From the NCBI RefSeq assembly GCF_905475465.1, contig NC_062259.1:8194501-8258500 (forward strand): a DNA stretch of 64,000 nucleotides, given 5' to 3'. Below, one piece after another: positions 39,110 through 49,812 of the stretch (the first letter of the stretch is position 1; each line of letters starts with the position of its first letter). The notes beneath the pieces are model-generated. The model did not search any database. It worked only from the letters and a program-made list of their open reading frames with translations, and was not told where the DNA came from. The position numbers and the translations under genes were made by a program. This DNA is from Pieris napi. Lineage: Eukaryota > Arthropoda > Insecta > Lepidoptera > Pieridae.

Positions 39110-40120
39110 CAGATAACCCCACTTTTGAATGTTAACGCGCGTGTGCCAGCGGAAAGCGGCAAAAATTAGCCACTATAAAAAATACTAACAGTCTTCATTA
39201 CCCCCATAGAGAGTATTCAGGTAGTGTTTCGCTAATTCATAGAAGGGGTTGAGAGCGCGAGTTTCACACTTACGTGAATCAGTGCGTGAACTAAGTAAAT
39301 TCATAGTGCTCCAACCGCCGGACTAATTTAATGAGAGGGCCTTTTCACCGGGCCGCGGCTCGAGAGCGCCATACACTGCATTAAAATGAGATTTAACACT
39401 GAAATGTCATAATTAAGGCACTACACCCCGCCGCCATCGCTGCCGATGAAAAGCAGTTGTGAACACCGCCTAATTATTGTCACCGTTTTAAACAGTGATG
39501 TAATGAGGGATTTTAGTAAATTACGAAGCATTTTCCCACTATCATTTCTTTCTTACATATTAAGTTTTTATTTTCTGTGGATATTCATTGACGATTTCCC
39601 TCGTAAGGATCGCAATGATAATATACACAAAACGGTTATGTACTTAGCTTACTCAACACACACGTTAGCAAATGTATCATAACGTGTTTAGAGTGTAACA
39701 TCACTGCACAAATTATCTACCGCGACACGTCTACGCCACATCTTCAAAGAGCCATTATCCGTTAAAAATTCAAACGCAAAGCTTTGCCGCCCTCAATCAT
39801 CCACTAACGTACGACTGACGTTGAAATAGTGAAAACACGAATTAACGGACAATTCACACTGCCTCGTGAGCGTGTAATTTTAACGCTCGCGTACCGGTAC
39901 ATTGTCGCGCATTGAAAGGGTTGACGCCGCCTCTATTAAACATACTCTGAATATAAAAAAAGTATCGCAGAAGCTTCTGGATAAAATAAAAGCCATCTCA
40001 TACGATGAAAATGAAAGGGGTAATTGCGGCTGTGGACACAAAAAAGCCAGAGCTGTAAACTAAAAGAAGCTGTTAGGTTTAAGTCGTGAAACAATTTGAG
40101 TGACTTCGAGCGTGGGGTGG
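39110..40120. promoter_or_regulatory. Cluster of GC/CpG-rich islands
   Basis: Two GC-rich blocks (about 39110-39440 and 39700-39960, with a weaker one to about 40120) are separated by A+T-rich sequence containing homeodomain-type TAATTA cores. No coding domain is recognisable in the open frames. The pattern resembles enhancer clusters in large developmental loci. That interpretation is inference. Confidence 0.3.
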
Positions 40121-40319
40121 GACGTATTTTATTCAAATAGGGAACAGTCCACGATGCGCTGACGTTTGCACGTTTATTATTTAAAGCCGCGTCTATTCTA
40201 AGTTTTAATCTTACATCGGGCTCAATGGATACACATACTCTTACGTTTCATAAGACGTTTCCTAATTTGACTTTGAATTTGAGTGCGAAGCGCAGATTTA
40301 TTTTAAGAACACTACTTAC

Positions 40320-40392
40320 CTTGTCTCGACGACGGGGAACTGCACAGGTTTTTAAGACTTACCTGAAAATAATAAATAAAGTAAGTAATGAT
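40320..40392 (-). other. Candidate recursive splice site with 43-nt RS-exon, site 2
   Basis: On the minus strand, TTTATTTATTATTTTCAG runs directly into GTAAGT (40362-40357), so a strong acceptor and a perfect donor are fused. A second donor CAAG|GTAAGT (acttac at 40314-40319 on the plus strand) bounds a 43-nt segment (40362 down to 40320). The inside of this segment is GC-richer than the flanks. The layout matches site 1 at 17205-17246. A length not divisible by three suits an RS-exon that must be skipped. A normal small exon is the alternative. Confidence 0.45.
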
Positions 40393-40421
40393 GTAATGGT
40401 AGGAAGGAACATTTAATGACT

Positions 40422-40438
40422 AAGGTCAAACTGACCTT
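40422..40438. promoter_or_regulatory. Nuclear-receptor IR3 palindrome
   Basis: AAGGTCA-AAC-TGACCTT is a perfect inverted repeat of the AGGTCA half-site with three-base spacing, the classic dimeric nuclear-receptor layout (ERR/estrogen-receptor type). It lies 60 bases from candidate RS-exon 2. Confidence 0.5.
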
Positions 40439-40699
40439 CAAAATACACCTAATAACCTTTTAGAATGTATTAATTTATTTAACTCACTTTAAAAATATAT
40501 CATATTTCTTTGTAAATTCAAAGACTCGCCTGCTGGAAGATGGGCCGGGCTCTATGTAATTAGACCAATTTAAATCTTAATTAATATTAATTGTCCAACG
40601 TCGGAACGAATCTGTAAAAAGACAATCGTGTAAAAAAGTCCTAATGGACTAGCAACATTGTAATAATTTGTTAAGCGAATTAAACGACGAGAATTTGTG

Positions 40700-40870
40700 A
40701 ATGTTGAATTTAGAAACGGCTGACGCGCGCCGAGCGGCGCCTTTGCGAAGCCGAAGCCTTCTCGTGTACACACAACACTCGAGCGAAAAATACTTTGTTC
40801 TCAAGACTTTTCCGCGCGACTGTACGGTGATATAATACGTGCCTCTGTACTTGCCGGGCCCATTGTTGTC
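40700..40870. promoter_or_regulatory. GC-rich island, possible regulatory element
   Basis: A CpG-containing block in A+T-rich DNA. Two overlapping minus-strand open frames (40570-40773 and 40649-40921) cross it without recognisable domains. A regulatory role is inference. Confidence 0.25.
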
Positions 40871-42690
40871 GCTACAATATAAAATGATGCCCGTAAGTTC
40901 TCTTAATACGGATGTTATCATTTATTATTCTATTACATTACTTAGTCATTTTAATGTACCGTTTCATCCTTATAGAGTCAGTGTTTATCTCCGCATATAA
41001 CAATATAGCGGTTGTTAATTTATGATCTCAACTATTCTAGATATCTGTGAAAAGTTTTTATATCAACATAAACATTACCATATGGCTATGTATTAATTTA
41101 GTAAAGTTGCAATATTGATAAAGGACACCTGCGTATAGAGCTTTTTATAACAAAGAGGTTTACGTACGCAACAAAAGCATAGTAAAAGTATTGGTGAACG
41201 AAATTAGGTGTTGCAATTATGATACTCTGTGTTATATGAATAAGGATATTTTTTGGTTGAAAGTAAAGCAGGTGTCGTTCACTTGCACGACGGACGGTAC
41301 ACGAGGATAATTTATTTTTATTTCGTCATAAATATTAATGAGATTATTCCGCATAATGTAAATGTCCGCAGTGTCGGCAAACGAATATTATTTATATTGT
41401 AAAGTTTTAAATATTAAACCGTGTATTTTTTTCGTTGGCACTTGAAAGCTATTATTGCGGTAATCTGTTAACTAGATGACACTTTGGTCTATGGTTATTT
41501 AAGTTTATGATCCAGCCGAAACTAGGAATGTAAGGTAAATGCAAAAATCCAAATCGAAATGGTATTTCACGTGTAAAATTTATTATAGATTTGAGTGATA
41601 AATTAAATAACAAAAAAGCTTGCTTTAGTTAAGGAATGTCAGATTCATTTGTTTTAAAGTGAGGCAAGATTGAAAACAAAACAATTTAACATTATGCATT
41701 AGTAAAATAATTTTACACTTTTAGGTACTTTCCGTCTCTTTCACTCAAATTTTATTACGATGCAATATTTCAATAACTTTCAGACCGCTAGTTGAACGGA
41801 GCTGTTTAGTTAAAAGGCTAGGCTGTTAATTGAACGGCTGATAACGCTAGTTGGCTGCGACATCTATACATAGATTAAAGTCCGACCCTACATCATCAGG
41901 GACGAAAGTCTCACGATGAAACCGTAACTCAATAAATATAATTTAAACTATGCCATTAAAAGAGGACCTACTGAACAAAACCTATTATTATTATTAAAGA
42001 TTTATTAATGAATCCATACAACAATTGGTTAGTTTACATTTCTTAATATGAGTATTAGTTGTGTTAGTTCTAAAAAATTAAGTAATTTTTTTGTGGTCTA
42101 GTATTTGTAAATGGTAAAGGTGAATGCCTCTTCTATATTTTTCCTAAGAACAAAGCCTATACAATGTTTTAAAATATGATATCTTGTTAATTGCTTTGTT
42201 ATTGCAGACAGCATTCTTTGTAGGGCAACAGGTATGTATGCTATTTAAAACTATTTTTATTTATAATGAAAACATAAATTAATTTATACATTTTAATAAT
42301 ATTTATCAATATTAATATTTCTAAATATAAAGTTCTCGTGTCAGTGTTTGTGACCAAGCTCTGAAACGGCATTAACGATTATATGAAATTTGTCGATTCG
42401 GAAGCTAAACTATTTTTATTTTTCGTACAATTAAAAAAAATCACATAACACTTCTACTACCAGTCCCTATGTATAAATGCTACATTTGTATAGTAAACAT
42501 ATTTATATGGCTGAACAACGGTGACCTTCTGATCGATTCTCAAAAAAAAAGACTAGTAAAATCTGAAAATTAAAGCGTAACTTTTTTTTATTGTTCACCG
42601 TAATTGTCATGTATTTTAAAATAGAACGTTAATAATAAAGAATTATTGAGTCTTAAATCTTAATCTACATATAAATAACGATAATAAAAA
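40871..42690. other. A+T-rich DNA with one candidate microexon
   Basis: Most of this stretch holds nothing recognisable. At 42208-42231 (+), 24 nt are bounded by TTTGTTATTGCAG and CAG|GTATGT, a possible in-frame microexon. The pyrimidine tract is modest, so chance is a serious alternative. Confidence 0.25.
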
Positions 42691-42711
42691 AGTTTGGTCT
42701 GGCAGTGAACT

Positions 42712-42810
42712 TTAAACGCTGACACCATTTTTCTCAGCACCAGCTCTGGGGTCACCGGTACAGTCTACCAAGCCCCGATTTAAATCATTAGCGCCAGCAT
42801 ACAACACAAG
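42712..42810 (-). pseudogene. Short coding-like remnant, origin unknown
   Basis: A 32-residue minus-strand frame in a GC-richer patch reads with balanced composition, including RGLVDCTGDPRAGAEKNGVS before a stop. The patch 42695-42815 stands out from A+T-rich flanks. It looks like a fragment of a transposon or old gene, but I cannot name a family. It may also be chance. Confidence 0.25.
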
Positions 42811-42815
42811 TTACT

Positions 42816-43576
42816 CCAATGGGCACAAAATCAAAGGACAGACTTATTTTTGCCGTTTTCTGTTTAGTCCATATAATCAAAATATTTCATGTCATTACAA
42901 TTACTTAAAGCGAGCGTTTTACAAATTATTGCGTTTAACTTAATTATGTAAGAATTATAAGGTTTACGTTTTTGGAATTCACGAAACCAAATATGGCGAC
43001 GAATGAATATTTTAACTTGTAATAACTTTTTATACGCTTCGTCAAGTTTTTTTTAATAAGCAAATATTTTAATACAATTCTTAAATATCCCGTACCCGTT
43101 TGGGGCATAGAGCTGATAAATTTCTGCATTTGTTTAATTGATCACATAGTATAATAGGTTTTTTTTTAAATCTAATATTGTAAATTTTTGTATGTTTGTA
43201 ACGAATAAACTGCTCAATACTCACCATGCATTTTCTCTAAATAAAAGTAGACTAGACGAGAAAGTTTGCTAGAATAACTAGCTTCTTCATATAAAAACCT
43301 ACCGTAACAAAAACTACTGATATTTTGTATATTGAACCGGTTGTCAGCAGTTAACTGTTATACAACTGTTAGTCCGTCAGTTATAATACGTTAATTACAT
43401 ATTTCAAAAACTTCATCAATAAACGACAGATGTCGCTTTTCACAATCAACAAAACACAGGTAAGACAATGCCAACCCACTATATTTTATACGAAAGAAAT
43501 TCCAATAGTATGGGTAACTTAGGACTGCAACATAATGGTAGCTATAACATGAAGACTAAAAAATAACTCACGATTT
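42816..43576. other. Unassigned A+T-rich DNA
   Basis: I see no supported feature in this stretch. Confidence 0.4.
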
Positions 43577-43878
43577 TTAAGCTATTACATAGATTTTATC
43601 GCGGGCTTTGAGCGCGGCGACCGAATCAAGAAATTCCGTAACGAAATAACACACGATGACGTAATACAGGCGCGGCCAATACTGCGTCTCACATCGGTTT
43701 AGCGTGATCGGATAGGCGTGTTAGTCTGAGTCTGGTAGAGTGGTAGATTGAATTAATATCAAATAATAAAAAAATATGTACTGCAAAAAAATAAATATAT
43801 AATTATATTGCATAAGTTTATAAAAAATGCTATGCAATAGCTTAACCGCGGCAGTTCCCGAGTGCCACACGTATTTTT
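43577..43878 (+). mobile_element. Inverted-pair element, copy 1
   Basis: This ~300 bp unit matches the reverse complement of 48297-48605 over nearly its whole length. Landmarks are TTAAGCTATTACATAG at the left end, ATCGCGGGCTTTGAGCGCGG, ACACGATGACGTAATA, CACATCGGTTTAGCGTGATC and GATAGGCGTGTTAGTCTGAG. CTATGCAATAGCTTAA lies at 43830-43845 and mirrors the left end, giving 16-base inverted termini with one mismatch. Homology continues about 30 bases past that inner end, to GAGTGCCACACGTA. It has no coding capacity. Compared with copy 2 it lacks about 26 bases near 43680. Confidence 0.75.
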
Positions 43879-46218
43879 TTTTCACGAACAGTTTTATTAC
43901 AAAAAAGTAATGTCAATCGAATTTGTATTATTCGATCACCTGCTATCTACTAACGGGGTTTTTAATGCATTTATAAATATATTTTACGTGTACCAATTTC
44001 ACACATTGAAACGAAATCAATAGAATTTTAATGTAATTTAATTACATTAAATGGTAAACTTTTAACAAAATACTTATCCAAGCACATAGGCTATTGCATA
44101 AGGATGTGTGTGTGCCTTATGCCAAGGAAGGCAGTAATAAAGCAGGGTAATAGAGACCCATACACGTATAGCGTGTCAATACAGAAAAAATAATAGTTTT
44201 TTGTGACTAGTTAACTTATTTATTGCGTTAGATTCCAGGTTAGCAGGTCAAGTAAAAGTTAATAAAACAAATGACTAAATAAGGCCTGTTAAGTATAAGT
44301 TATAAAATATAAAAGAATTAATTTTATGTTATCGCTTTCTGTGTATAACCATCCTTATTTGGCGGCGTTCACACGGCATACAGTGAAAGCTTTAATTATT
44401 ATAATTAAAAGTACCTAGTCGGGAATAAATTGTTACTGTAAATATGGAAAAAGGGACGTAACAGAAAACTGACTACTTTACTAAAATATTCACGACCTGT
44501 ACAATATCAATTTTATTAACTTAGACCGACTGCTGTTCATTATGATAAACTATACTACTAAAATAGGAATTATTATTAGTATTCAGTTTTTTGTTAGTGT
44601 TGATGGATTTTCGAGGCCGATCTCTGGTTACCTAATGAAACAGATATCTGTCTCTCTCTTCAGTTGGTGAAGTAAAGCGTCGTGGTCAGCAAGGAGACAT
44701 CAAACGAACAATCTGTTTCTACCAATTTCTGTCCAGCACCTCTCTTATAACAGTGTATAGTTTTGAGGGCGATGAGTCTTTTATATGATCGGTACATCTG
44801 GTTGGTGAACGGCCACATCTTTTGTCTTCTTTTTCTCCAAGGTCTCATCGCCTCTGCGCATTGTACGCCTAAGTTGCCGAAATAAGATATTATTCGCTGT
44901 CGGGATATCGTACAGGCAATTCCGAAACAGAGACACTCTATATAGAATATTCTTCTACACTGTTCTATACAGATTTATATAAGGCACAGAAGATTGTATA
45001 AAAATGTGGGTCTCATGCTCTACATTGGTATATAGTGTATTTCACAAGACTCCGTCAATCATTCAAAAGTACAATGGATATAATAACTTAACAAAGCCGA
45101 TCGAAATTAAAAATACTTTGAGTTCTAATACCATAGAAATAAGGCTTAAAAAAGCTTAATCAATGTGCGTTGATAAGTACAGACTGGTACGAAACTATTA
45201 CATTGATCGATCTATAGTATCTTGGAAATAATAGTTATTTTTATAATTCTATTACATTCAAAGCATATAACATTTTCATATGAAACATACATCTTTTTAT
45301 TATTACATATATTTCATCACAGAGTATACGATTCGTCAGAAAACGCAAAGCTAAGTTACAAAAAAAAAAGTTTTCATTAAGTTGACCATTTTCGAAATAT
45401 TGATATTGACTGGCAAAATTAGTCTTTTTCGAGTTTTTCGTCGGTCTGATTCCCGTTACGTACGAGAGTATTAAAAATTATTAAAGTCTCATTAATCCCG
45501 TTTAAACAACATTTAATTTCAAAACCTCAGGTAATCTCTTGAGCGTATTTTAAATTTGGAATATGTAATTATAATACCACATATAATAAATTCTTTAACT
45601 AAATCTAAAACACTTATATTGGCGTTATAACGATATACATTACGAGCAATAATGATAATGCTATGTCTCTATAAATTATAGATACATAACATCTAAGACT
45701 ATTTAATCTATAGATAAAAGAGGTATATCCCACATTGATATCAAGCTCGATGGAGTGACTTTTTCCAAAACATCAACGATTTTCGATATTTCCAACCAGT
45801 TTACACAAAATGTATTGGTGAAAACTGAATGAATCCGTGAACATTCCGACACGGCGGGGGACTCTGACTCTTTCAAGAGTGATTTTTCGGACTTTTCCTA
45901 GGCATGGAAGACCGCCCGTTGTCTTTTTAATAATCTTACATTACGTTAATAAAAAAAACTATATACCACCTAAATCTTTGCGTCCAATGGAATCTCTATA
46001 AGGTGTTTTTTACGCAACAGAACGCATGTCCTAATACATTTCTTATAAATACAACATTGTATTAAATTATGCAGTCTCAAATGTCACCTTGTCCTACCAT
46101 ACAAGGCAATGACGCCGTATATAAGTTATTTTAATTAAATATAAGTACTTGCATATAAGTTCAATTATATTAAAAAATTGTTTGAGATCGGTCAGCCTTG
46201 GAAATTTATACTTATATA
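43879..46218. other. A+T-rich spacer inside the inverted pair
   Basis: A perfect 25-base palindrome (12-1-12) lies at 44027-44051. A minus-strand frame at 44660-44848 has better-than-average composition and may be a decayed transposon fragment, with no recognisable domain. Otherwise nothing is seen. Confidence 0.35.
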
Positions 46219-46336
46219 TTTTTTTATGTAAAAGGGGAAAACGGGCAGGAGGTTCACCTGAAGTTAGGTATGTGATAACACTCATATTGTCAGCTGATGG
46301 CTCGCAAGTGCGTTTCCGGCCTTTTAAGAATTGGTT
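46219..46336 (-). mobile_element. Dispersed retroelement tail, family A, copy 3
   Basis: On the plus strand it begins TTTTTTATGTAAAAGGGG and runs through GGGCAGGAGGTTCACCTGA to GGCTCGCAAGTGCGTTTCCG and CCTTTTAAGAATTGGTT. This is the complement of the family's 3' part. It abuts a family B tail in the opposite orientation. Confidence 0.7.
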
Positions 46337-46389
46337 ATATTTTTGATATGTCATTTGAGAGGCCATTCACACTTAGATTTGTATATCTG

Positions 46390-46645
46390 TATATTTAAAC
46401 TTTCTTCTTTATTATTTTTTATCCCTTTTACTGTTTACATATGTTTTAATTTCTTTGCTAGACTAAACTAATTTATAGTTTAGTCTAAGTAATGTTATGT
46501 AGTATTTTTCACTTCTCGCGCTCACTTTATCTAATTTTAGAAGAGATCGCTCGAAAACGATAAGGCCGCCCGTTTTTATTTAATTATTTCAGTTGTACTG
46601 TATTACTACAACGACGTGTAAATAAATAAATAAAATAAACATAAT
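46390..46645 (+). mobile_element. Dispersed LINE-type 3' tail, family B, copy 3
   Basis: The core AGAAGAGATCGCTCGAAAACG (from about 46540), AAGGCCGCCCGTTT, a TTGTACTGTATT block and AAATAAATAAATAAA at the end define the family. The copy also carries a perfect 12-bp hairpin (46459-46470 with 46476-46487, loop ATTTA) that the other copies lack. Confidence 0.65.
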
Positions 46646-48296
46646 AACTTCGTAGTATTATATTTCTATTCAGCCTCTTACTTATAGCCCATAAGTAACG
46701 GCTAAGCTTTTGAGTCGAATAACAAAAACGTAAAATTTCAAGGGATTCGCATTATTCAAGGACTGAACAAAAATTTTCACTTCGAATCAAAACAATCGAA
46801 GAAATCGCAAGAAAGCTAGAGAGCGCGAGACGCATGAACACAATAAAAATATTGCGATATATAATTATAATAACATTGTATATAAGTTACCTATGATGTT
46901 AATTAGTCTATTGTTCGAAGTGAATAGATGGTTTTTAAACAGCACAAAAAGCCATACAGTCTCGGGGAAACTTGAAACAATGTGGCGTCGGCTGTAATGT
47001 AGAATAAATATAATAATAATAATTGTTTATTGGTGGGGGCGAGCCGAGGCTATCGGCGAGGGGAACAATAAAATATACTTTAATTAGAAACGTCGGTGTT
47101 CGGCGGTCATTGACCCCTTACTTTAGGATCTATCGATCATTTTTCGCGCGATAACGTACTTACGGACACATTGTAGTGTGATCTTGTGTCGTAAAGCTTT
47201 TATATAATGTATATACGTTCGTTTTACTGGACTCCTTTGAGGTCATTGAACTGATTATTGAGATCTTTGTGGCTTAGATATATCAGTATCAAATTCATAA
47301 TATCTGATAAGGAAGTAATTTGTAAGTTAACTCTTTGAAAGCTTAAGCAATACGGTGTTTACACGACTGTGACCACTGTTCCACAGAATCGTATTCGTTA
47401 ACATTTGGGCAAAAATACTTTCGAAGGAAAATGTCAAAATGACACAACGACCTCACTGCTATGACAGCCGCATTACAAATAGTTGTAGGCAATAATTATT
47501 ATTAACCTAGCATTATTTCGTTGAATTCTCAGCGCATCTGTCAAATTTGACAATTATAAGTCATTTTAAACGTTATATTAAAACATACTAACTACTAGCG
47601 GACTCCGATTGACGTTCGTACACATGTTCAGCAAAATCGGTCTAGGCGTTCAGGAGGGGTTAAATGTAAAACTAAATTACAAATTATATATTCAAAACAA
47701 GACATAAAATCTTTGAAGCTAGAAACTAATTACACTCATATTTTTTATTATATATTATATATATTTCTCACCTCTCGCTACCCTCCTTCTCTCGTTAAAA
47801 CTTTCTCTGAACTTCCACAAATATATCAAGTTCAAAATCCGCGAAATCCGTTCAGACATTCTCGATTCATATATGTACATGTATTGATTTATAAGTACAT
47901 CATAAAAAAGTTGCAAAACTATGTAACGTTTAAAGAATTTTTCACCAGAGCTACCCTATTCTTAATAGTAACCAGTGACCATAGTAGGATGTGGTTAAAA
48001 TGTATTCTTCGCTTACGCATAATTCAAAATAAGCTTTCTTTAATTTACCGACCGTACAAAGCGATAACAAAAGGTAAACTAAATTGTTATTGTGTATCTG
48101 ATAAGAAAGATTCGTAATTATTTTTACAACATAACATTAACGATGAATTTTAGTAATTAAGAAATGTGTTATCAAAATTTTAATACGATTTATTATGTTA
48201 TAATATAATGTGTGTACCTACTCTGTTGTGGTTAAGTAGTTCATCAAACTACTCGTGTAAGTTTTACAGAATGATTAGTCTTAAGCCAAAAATAAA
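46646..48296. other. A+T-rich spacer with the longest open frame and an EcRE
   Basis: The 134-codon frame at 47713-48117 starts at TTG and has no domain. Phrases such as AAATCGGTCTAGGCGTTCAG (about 47634) and GAAATCCGTTCAGA resemble decayed repeat sequence, so the frame is probably not a gene. Confidence 0.35.
47240..47252. promoter_or_regulatory. Ecdysone-response element (IR1) consensus match
   Basis: AGGTCA-T-TGAACT fits the insect EcRE consensus RGKTCANTGAMCY at every position. EcR/USP heterodimers bind such one-base-spaced palindromes. A functional role is unproven. Confidence 0.45.
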
Positions 48297-48605
48297 AAAT
48301 ATGTGTGGCACTCGGGGACTGCAGCGGTAAAAATTGCATAGCATTTTTTTATAAACCTATGCAATATAATTATTTATTCATTTTTTCTTTGATATTAATT
48401 CAATCTACCACTCTACCAGACTCAGACTAACACGCCTATCCGATCACGCTAAACCGATGTGAGACGCAGTATGCGTTCTGTCCCGCTCTAACGCGTATTG
48501 GCCGCACGTATATTACGTCATCGTGTGTTAGGTTTATTTAGTTACAGAATTTCTTGATTCGGTCCCGCGCTTAAAGCCCGCGATAAAATCTATGCAATAG
48601 CTTAA
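48297..48605 (-). mobile_element. Inverted-pair element, copy 2
   Basis: Reverse-complement partner of 43577-43878. Its minus-strand start TTAAGCTATTGCATAG (48605-48590) is intact. It retains a segment with GTTAGAGCGGGACAGAACGC that copy 1 lacks. The inner terminal AGCTTAA is replaced by a T-run, followed by the shared ACCGCTGCAGTCCCCGAGTG. I recognise no transposase. Confidence 0.75.
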
Positions 48606-49685
48606 CAAATAAAGTTTTTTATCGACCTGCGTTAGAACGGGAATTATTAAATCATAATAAAAATACGTATAAAAATATACCCGACACACACTTGACCCAT
48701 TTCAATGGCACGTAACCGGTTTATGAATTAATTTAAAATATGTTCATTATGTAAAAAAAGTTATGCGAATATGTACATCGGCAATTATCAGAACATATTG
48801 AGTAAATTAATATCGGATAATTTGTTTTCGTTGACCTTACAACGTTTAATAAAATGTTATTCTTCATTGCGACACCTGACAGCGTTGACACTTCCATATT
48901 TATAAATAATTATTTATTGCCACTGTAATGAACCAATTTTCGAAAATTGCATTTGTAAGGGCCAAGTACAGTCGGCAAAGTTTTAATTATAATTGGCTTT
49001 ATTAATAAAATGATTTTTATATTCGCGATTTTACTTCTAACTCTTATAAAACTGATACCTACTACAGTCACATGAGGTAATTCTTAAAAAACCTTTTACG
49101 TATCTATAGAGCCACTATAGAAATATATATTTATATATCTCTTAGAAATTATAAAGAATAAGTGAAGTGGACTTAAAAGGGTTTGAAAGCTTTTACAATG
49201 ATCGCATAGATTTTCCGTAAAGGATTCCGTTCAGATAAACCCACGTCGCTCAGATATCCCACACAATATATTTTCAATCAATAACTTTCTTTACTTAATT
49301 CTATTTATATTTTACTAATGGTTTTTAAGAATACATTTAGTAATAGTTATCATTAAACACAGCATGTCTTTGCCTGTAAAAGTATATATAAGCTTTTATT
49401 TTTTGTTTGATTTCTAGATTGTTAAGTCCGCTGGCAAACCTTTTTAAATAAATAAATTCAATAGACAGGTCCGATATAATTAATATGCGTTATCTTGTAT
49501 TATAAGAATGTTATATTGCAACATTGTTATATAATTTATGGAATACAATCACTTATTTCCATTATATTGTGATATTAATTGGCGTTAACTCGATTCACGG
49601 GAGCTAATTAAACTTTAAATCAGTGAATTCTGAAGCAAATAAATGCTATAATTATTGTAAGCCAGGGGACACCTCGGCGTTATTC
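48606..49685. other. Unassigned A+T-rich DNA
   Basis: I see nothing recognisable in this stretch. Confidence 0.4.
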
Positions 49686-49812
49686 TTGAAAGAAACAGCG
49701 TATCAATTCCTTAAAAGCCAGCAACGCACTTGCGAGCCTACTAGCAATGTGAGCGGCGGTGAAACTTAACATCAGATGAACCTGCCCGTTTGCCTGCCTG
49801 TTATATAAAAAA
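49686..49812 (+). mobile_element. Dispersed retroelement tail, family A, copy 4
   Basis: The landmarks TCAATTCCTTAAAAGCCAGC, AACGCACTTGCGAGCC, AACTTAACATCAGATGAACC and GCCCGTTTGCC precede an A-run. The GAGTGTCCATGGGC segment is deleted between AATGTGAG and CGGCGG. Confidence 0.75.

Noticed and set aside
44660..44848. Minus-strand frame as a transposon gene fragment
   Set aside because: The composition is suggestive, but I cannot match it to a specific family or motif.
47713..48117. Longest open frame in the window (134 codons)
   Set aside because: It begins at TTG, has A+T-driven composition and no recognisable domain, and overlaps sequence resembling decayed repeats.
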